A stretch of DNA of 64,000 nucleotides, from contig LLEY01000023.1 in NCBI GenBank assembly GCA_001414485.1, positions 124,001 through 188,000 on the forward strand. The letters are read 5' to 3'. The position numbers and the translations under genes are program-made. Shown here one piece after another: positions 61,299 through 64,000 of this stretch; positions within the stretch are counted from its first letter, which is position 1; the number at the start of each line of letters is the position of its first letter. This DNA is from Calycina herbarum (taxonomy: Eukaryota > Ascomycota > Leotiomycetes > Helotiales > Pezizellaceae). The notes below the pieces were generated by a model that was given only the letters and a program-made list of their open reading frames with translations, was not told where the DNA came from and did no database searches.

Positions 61299-61764
61299 TT
61301 TTCAGGTCCTCGACGACAATGGAGATCAGAAGGTCATTGGTATTGACCATTGTGTTATGACGTGAGGAATAGGAGTCGCACAGATTGTTCTTTGGAGGAT
61401 ACTGTCAGATGTGCTATGAAAGATTTCTTTTTGACGCTGGCCGCGATTGATTTTATGTCTCTGGAATGTGTGCTGTTTTTGGATTTATGTCCTTCGTTTG
61501 GGATGAGAGATAACTTAAAGCCTCCAGCTTCTCTTCAATAAATTTATTAAGGGATGGAGTGAAATAACCTTTCCACTCTCGTCTTAATAAGAGCAACACC
61601 ATCGTTCACTGCATGCTTTCTTGGTTTATATTGAGAGAGAGGCTAAGAAGAACTAGAGAATGTCTCCAAAGTGAATGATGAATTCTTAATTACCTAAACC
61701 TGAGTTATATAACTTGATTCTACTAAAAGATAGATACAATTCTATTCAGAAATATTACCTCAGT
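61299..61764. other. 3' flank of the membrane protein gene
   Basis: I see no gene. The frame 61350-61541 has no features. Confidence 0.45.
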
Positions 61765-61999
61765 CTCCCGGTGGACAGAAAAGTTGGCACCACAATTTAG
61801 CGATCCTGCTAACCTCGCGACGTAGAATTTAACAACAACTAATCGTAAAAGTATAACAAAAATATCAGTAGATGCGCAAGATGCAAAATTTAGTCTGAAC
61901 CTGAGTTTTGAAAGTTTTCATCTTATTTGCGTCGAGTTATTGACGTTGCTAGTTCTCGTAGAATAAGGTAATGCTGCCACTTATTCTGTCCACCGGGAG
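61765..61999. mobile_element. 235-bp MITE with CTCAGT target duplication
   Basis: The inverted ends CTCCCGGTGGACAGAA (61765) and TTCTGTCCACCGGGAG (ending 61999) match perfectly for 16 bp, with weaker homology to about 24 bp. CTCAGT flanks both sides (61759-61764, 62000-62005). It has no coding capacity. The superfamily is unclear because a 6-bp duplication with these ends fits none of the common fungal families I know well. Confidence 0.85.
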
Positions 62000-62264
62000 C
62001 TCAGTATACGCTCAACTCATAACCATGCTTCTTAGAGCTTAGTTAGACAACGATCTCACTATCAACTCGGAGCAGAAAAGCAATACTCAAGTTCCAGTTG
62101 CCCATTTCAAAGATATCTAGGGTAAGTGTCTACAGGTTACCTCGCGAGATCCGACAACTCGTATCGCCATACCTCCCACCAGCCACGCAGATTCACGCAA
62201 CCTCAAAATATCCTCAAGCAAGCCACTTACGATATATCTCAACTTCACTTACGACCCTGAATTA

Positions 62265-62665
62265 CGCTATACCTAAAGAAGGTGTTTGCGACAAATCGCG
62301 ATGTGCAACAAAAGACAAGTTCCAACATTCACTTGAGTTGATAATTTCCCAATTGAGTGATTTGCGACACACTATTCACTATTCACATTCAACCGAGAGC
62401 CACGCTATACCCAAAGCAACACTTTGCGACAAAATGCGACGTGCAACAAATGGCATGTTTAACATTCACTTAGACCTGTGGATTTCCCGATGAGGCGATT
62501 TGCGACAGCTCCATCGACATCAACAGCTTCACTCCAAGTACGCTATTCCTAAAGGAGCGGTTTGCGACAAAGTGCGATGTGCAACAAATGACTTGTTTCT
62601 CGTCGTCTTCCTTCACTTCGAGTTGAGCATTTCCCGTTTGGGCGATTCGCGATTGGGCTGTGATT
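62265..62665. repeat. Three-copy tandem repeat with a 138-bp period
   Basis: The core TTTGCGACAAA occurs at 62285, 62423 and 62561, exactly 138 bp apart. In each copy it is preceded by CGCTAT(A/T)CC(T/C)AAAG and followed by GCGA(T/C)GTGCAACAAA. The period equals 46 codons and the + frame repeats AIPK...CDK.R.AT, but a TGA ends copy 2. Copies are diverged by perhaps 20-30 percent by eye. Confidence 0.85.
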
Positions 62666-63086
62666 GGGGGACGACGAACCTCGGGGTGTACTGGCATCCG
62701 TTTGGGTGCTCGCGGGGGGGCGGCGGGGCGGAGTGTCTGGTCTCGAGAGTGTCATGGGTTGGGGATCTCTCAAAATGGTTGTAGTTTGTATTTCTTGAAA
62801 TTGATTTGCTAGCTAGACTGGATCTCCCCAGTGGAAAGGTACTGTATAGCAAGTCTTACGCTTCCTGAGAACCATGGAATGTGTCGATGGCTCTTTGGGC
62901 TTGTGTATAACCAGCGGAGTGCGAGCTTGCTTCGTGATCTTACATGAATGAGAGCAACGACGTTTGACAGAAATCGTCAAGCTGTCGACCCGACAAAATA
63001 TGTGTCCTTCCTCTGCGCGAAAATACCCCTCCAGATGATTGTTTGATGAGATATTCTCTCCACTGAGACAAAAATGCAACTCCTCC
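62666..63086. other. 3' flank of the 2EXR gene
   Basis: It includes a G-rich patch (62713-62730). I see no gene. Confidence 0.45.
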
Positions 63087-63966
63087 TCAGCAATACTCCC
63101 CCGGATCCTCCGTAATATTCCACTCCACCCACACCTAAATCCAAGATCAGCAACACTTCAACCAATAACGAAAGACAAGAAGAGAGAGGGCAAATACAAA
63201 CCTCAGCACCCCTCCCACAAAGTTTCCCAGTCATCTCCTCAATAATCCTCTCCGCCGCAGCCCTCTCCTCCATAGCCCCAACTGCATAATCCTCGGGAGC
63301 ACAAGAGTAAGTAGTATCCAAAAGCTCCAAGCACAAACTAACCCCCTGCCGCCTCTTATCCGCCATCCGAAAGAAATCCCCAAGAAAATCCCAATTCCCA
63401 CGCGTCATAACACTCGGCCTCACCAAAAGCGTCAACTCCTTCAACCTCTCATAATCCTTAAGAACCCCCGCCAGCCTCAGGATCTGAATGATATCAAGCT
63501 CGAAATCCAATTCCCAAAGCGTAGGCGTGACATTGATCACGATCTTGCGAACATTCGAGCAGAGCTCCGTCGTCCTCAACAGCGTGGAGTAAACCGCGAA
63601 TGTTTTCCTCTCTCGGCGTTTGAAGTTATTGTCGGTGTAGCATTTGATTTCCATGTAAGCCTCAGCTGAGATGATGGGTAGTGCTTCCTTGAAGACTTTC
63701 TTGCATGTCATCAAAAGAGGGAATTTCTCGACATTCTCCCAGCGTAGGCCTCCTCTTGGCGAACCAACCTTTGTATCGCCGTGAACGATGAGATCGGGGA
63801 TGTTGTATTCGGGACTATGGCGACGGGAGAGGATGAATGTCCATGAGTAGATGAGGTTTCTGATCTCGGATGGGAAGGAGAAGAATGGGAAATGGGTTGT
63901 TGGGAATTGGCTGGTGGGTGGTGAAGGTGAGGAGATATCCATGGCTGTGGGTAGTGTTGAGGTCAT
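63087..63966 (-). CDS. 2EXR-domain protein
   Basis: The exons are 63966-63202 and 63134-63087 (intron of 67 bp, donor GTTTGT, acceptor TTTAG), giving 270 residues ending VWVEWNITEDPGEYC. Near residues 26-40 the motif FPFFSFPSEIRNLIY matches the 2EXR signature (F..FP.EIR..IY) found in large families of Leotiomycetes and other ascomycetes. A segment LLMTCKKVFKEALPII follows, as in F-box-like fungal proteins. The molecular function of these families is unknown. A later Met at residue 9 is an alternative start. Without the intron the frame would run on into unrelated sequence. Confidence 0.83.
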
Positions 63967-64000
63967 TTGGAAGGATGAGTCGTAGGTGTTTTGACTGGAG

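Noticed and set aside
62265..62665. CRISPR-like array
   Set aside because: Three regularly spaced cores were checked, but the whole 138-bp unit is repeated with drift instead of identical short repeats around unique spacers, and the genome is eukaryotic.

Overview
This is genomic DNA of a filamentous ascomycete. The genes carry short fungal introns (about 47-100 bp, donors such as GTAAGT and GTATGT) and encode fungal families: Iml1, FNIP/Lst4, hamartin, PTH11-type rhodopsin-fold receptor, 2EXR protein, Rds1-like ferritin-fold protein. The repeats show repeat-induced point mutation (RIP). Gene families and intron style suggest a leotiomycete such as the Botrytis/Sclerotinia group; that placement is inference, since no marker gene was compared.

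Layout. Positions 1-8847 hold the 3' part of Iml1 (GATOR1/SEACIT subunit), a four-exon GNAT acetyltransferase that I assembled by hand, and a complete FNIP/Lst4 homologue. Positions 8848-14552 have no supportable gene. Positions 14553-36150, a third of the window, are a nest of eight transposable elements, resolved by long terminal repeats (LTRs), terminal inverted repeats (TIRs) and target-site duplications. A small hAT-like element (E) contains a Fot1/Pot2-like Tc1-mariner element (D). D contains a chromodomain Gypsy element (A), which contains a second one (B), which carries a third (C) in its 3' LTR. Two solo LTRs (F, G) lie in A and one (H) lies in D. All but the youngest parts are riddled with TAG/TAA stops.

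Positions 36247-41218 hold a small secreted low-complexity protein whose promoter abuts the nest, and the TSC1 (hamartin) gene. Iml1, FNIP and TSC1 all regulate TORC1, so the nest sits inside a neighbourhood of nutrient-signalling genes. Positions 41851-49240 hold two secreted proteins: an Rds1-like ferritin-fold protein and an Ala/Ser-rich protein ending in a symmetric four-cysteine module. They are separated by 4.3 kb without recognisable genes.

Positions 49832-55609 look like an eroding accessory block. An NRPS-like adenylation-reductase gene has lost its middle, a Fungal_trans_2-type regulator is cut by an in-frame TGA, and a secreted alpha/beta hydrolase has a frameshift before its catalytic histidine. 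A MITE sits between the first two. Positions 56231-64000 hold an intron-containing tRNA-Val(AAC), an eight-exon PTH11-like receptor, a membrane protein of unknown function, a 235-bp MITE, a three-copy 138-bp tandem repeat and a 2EXR-domain gene.
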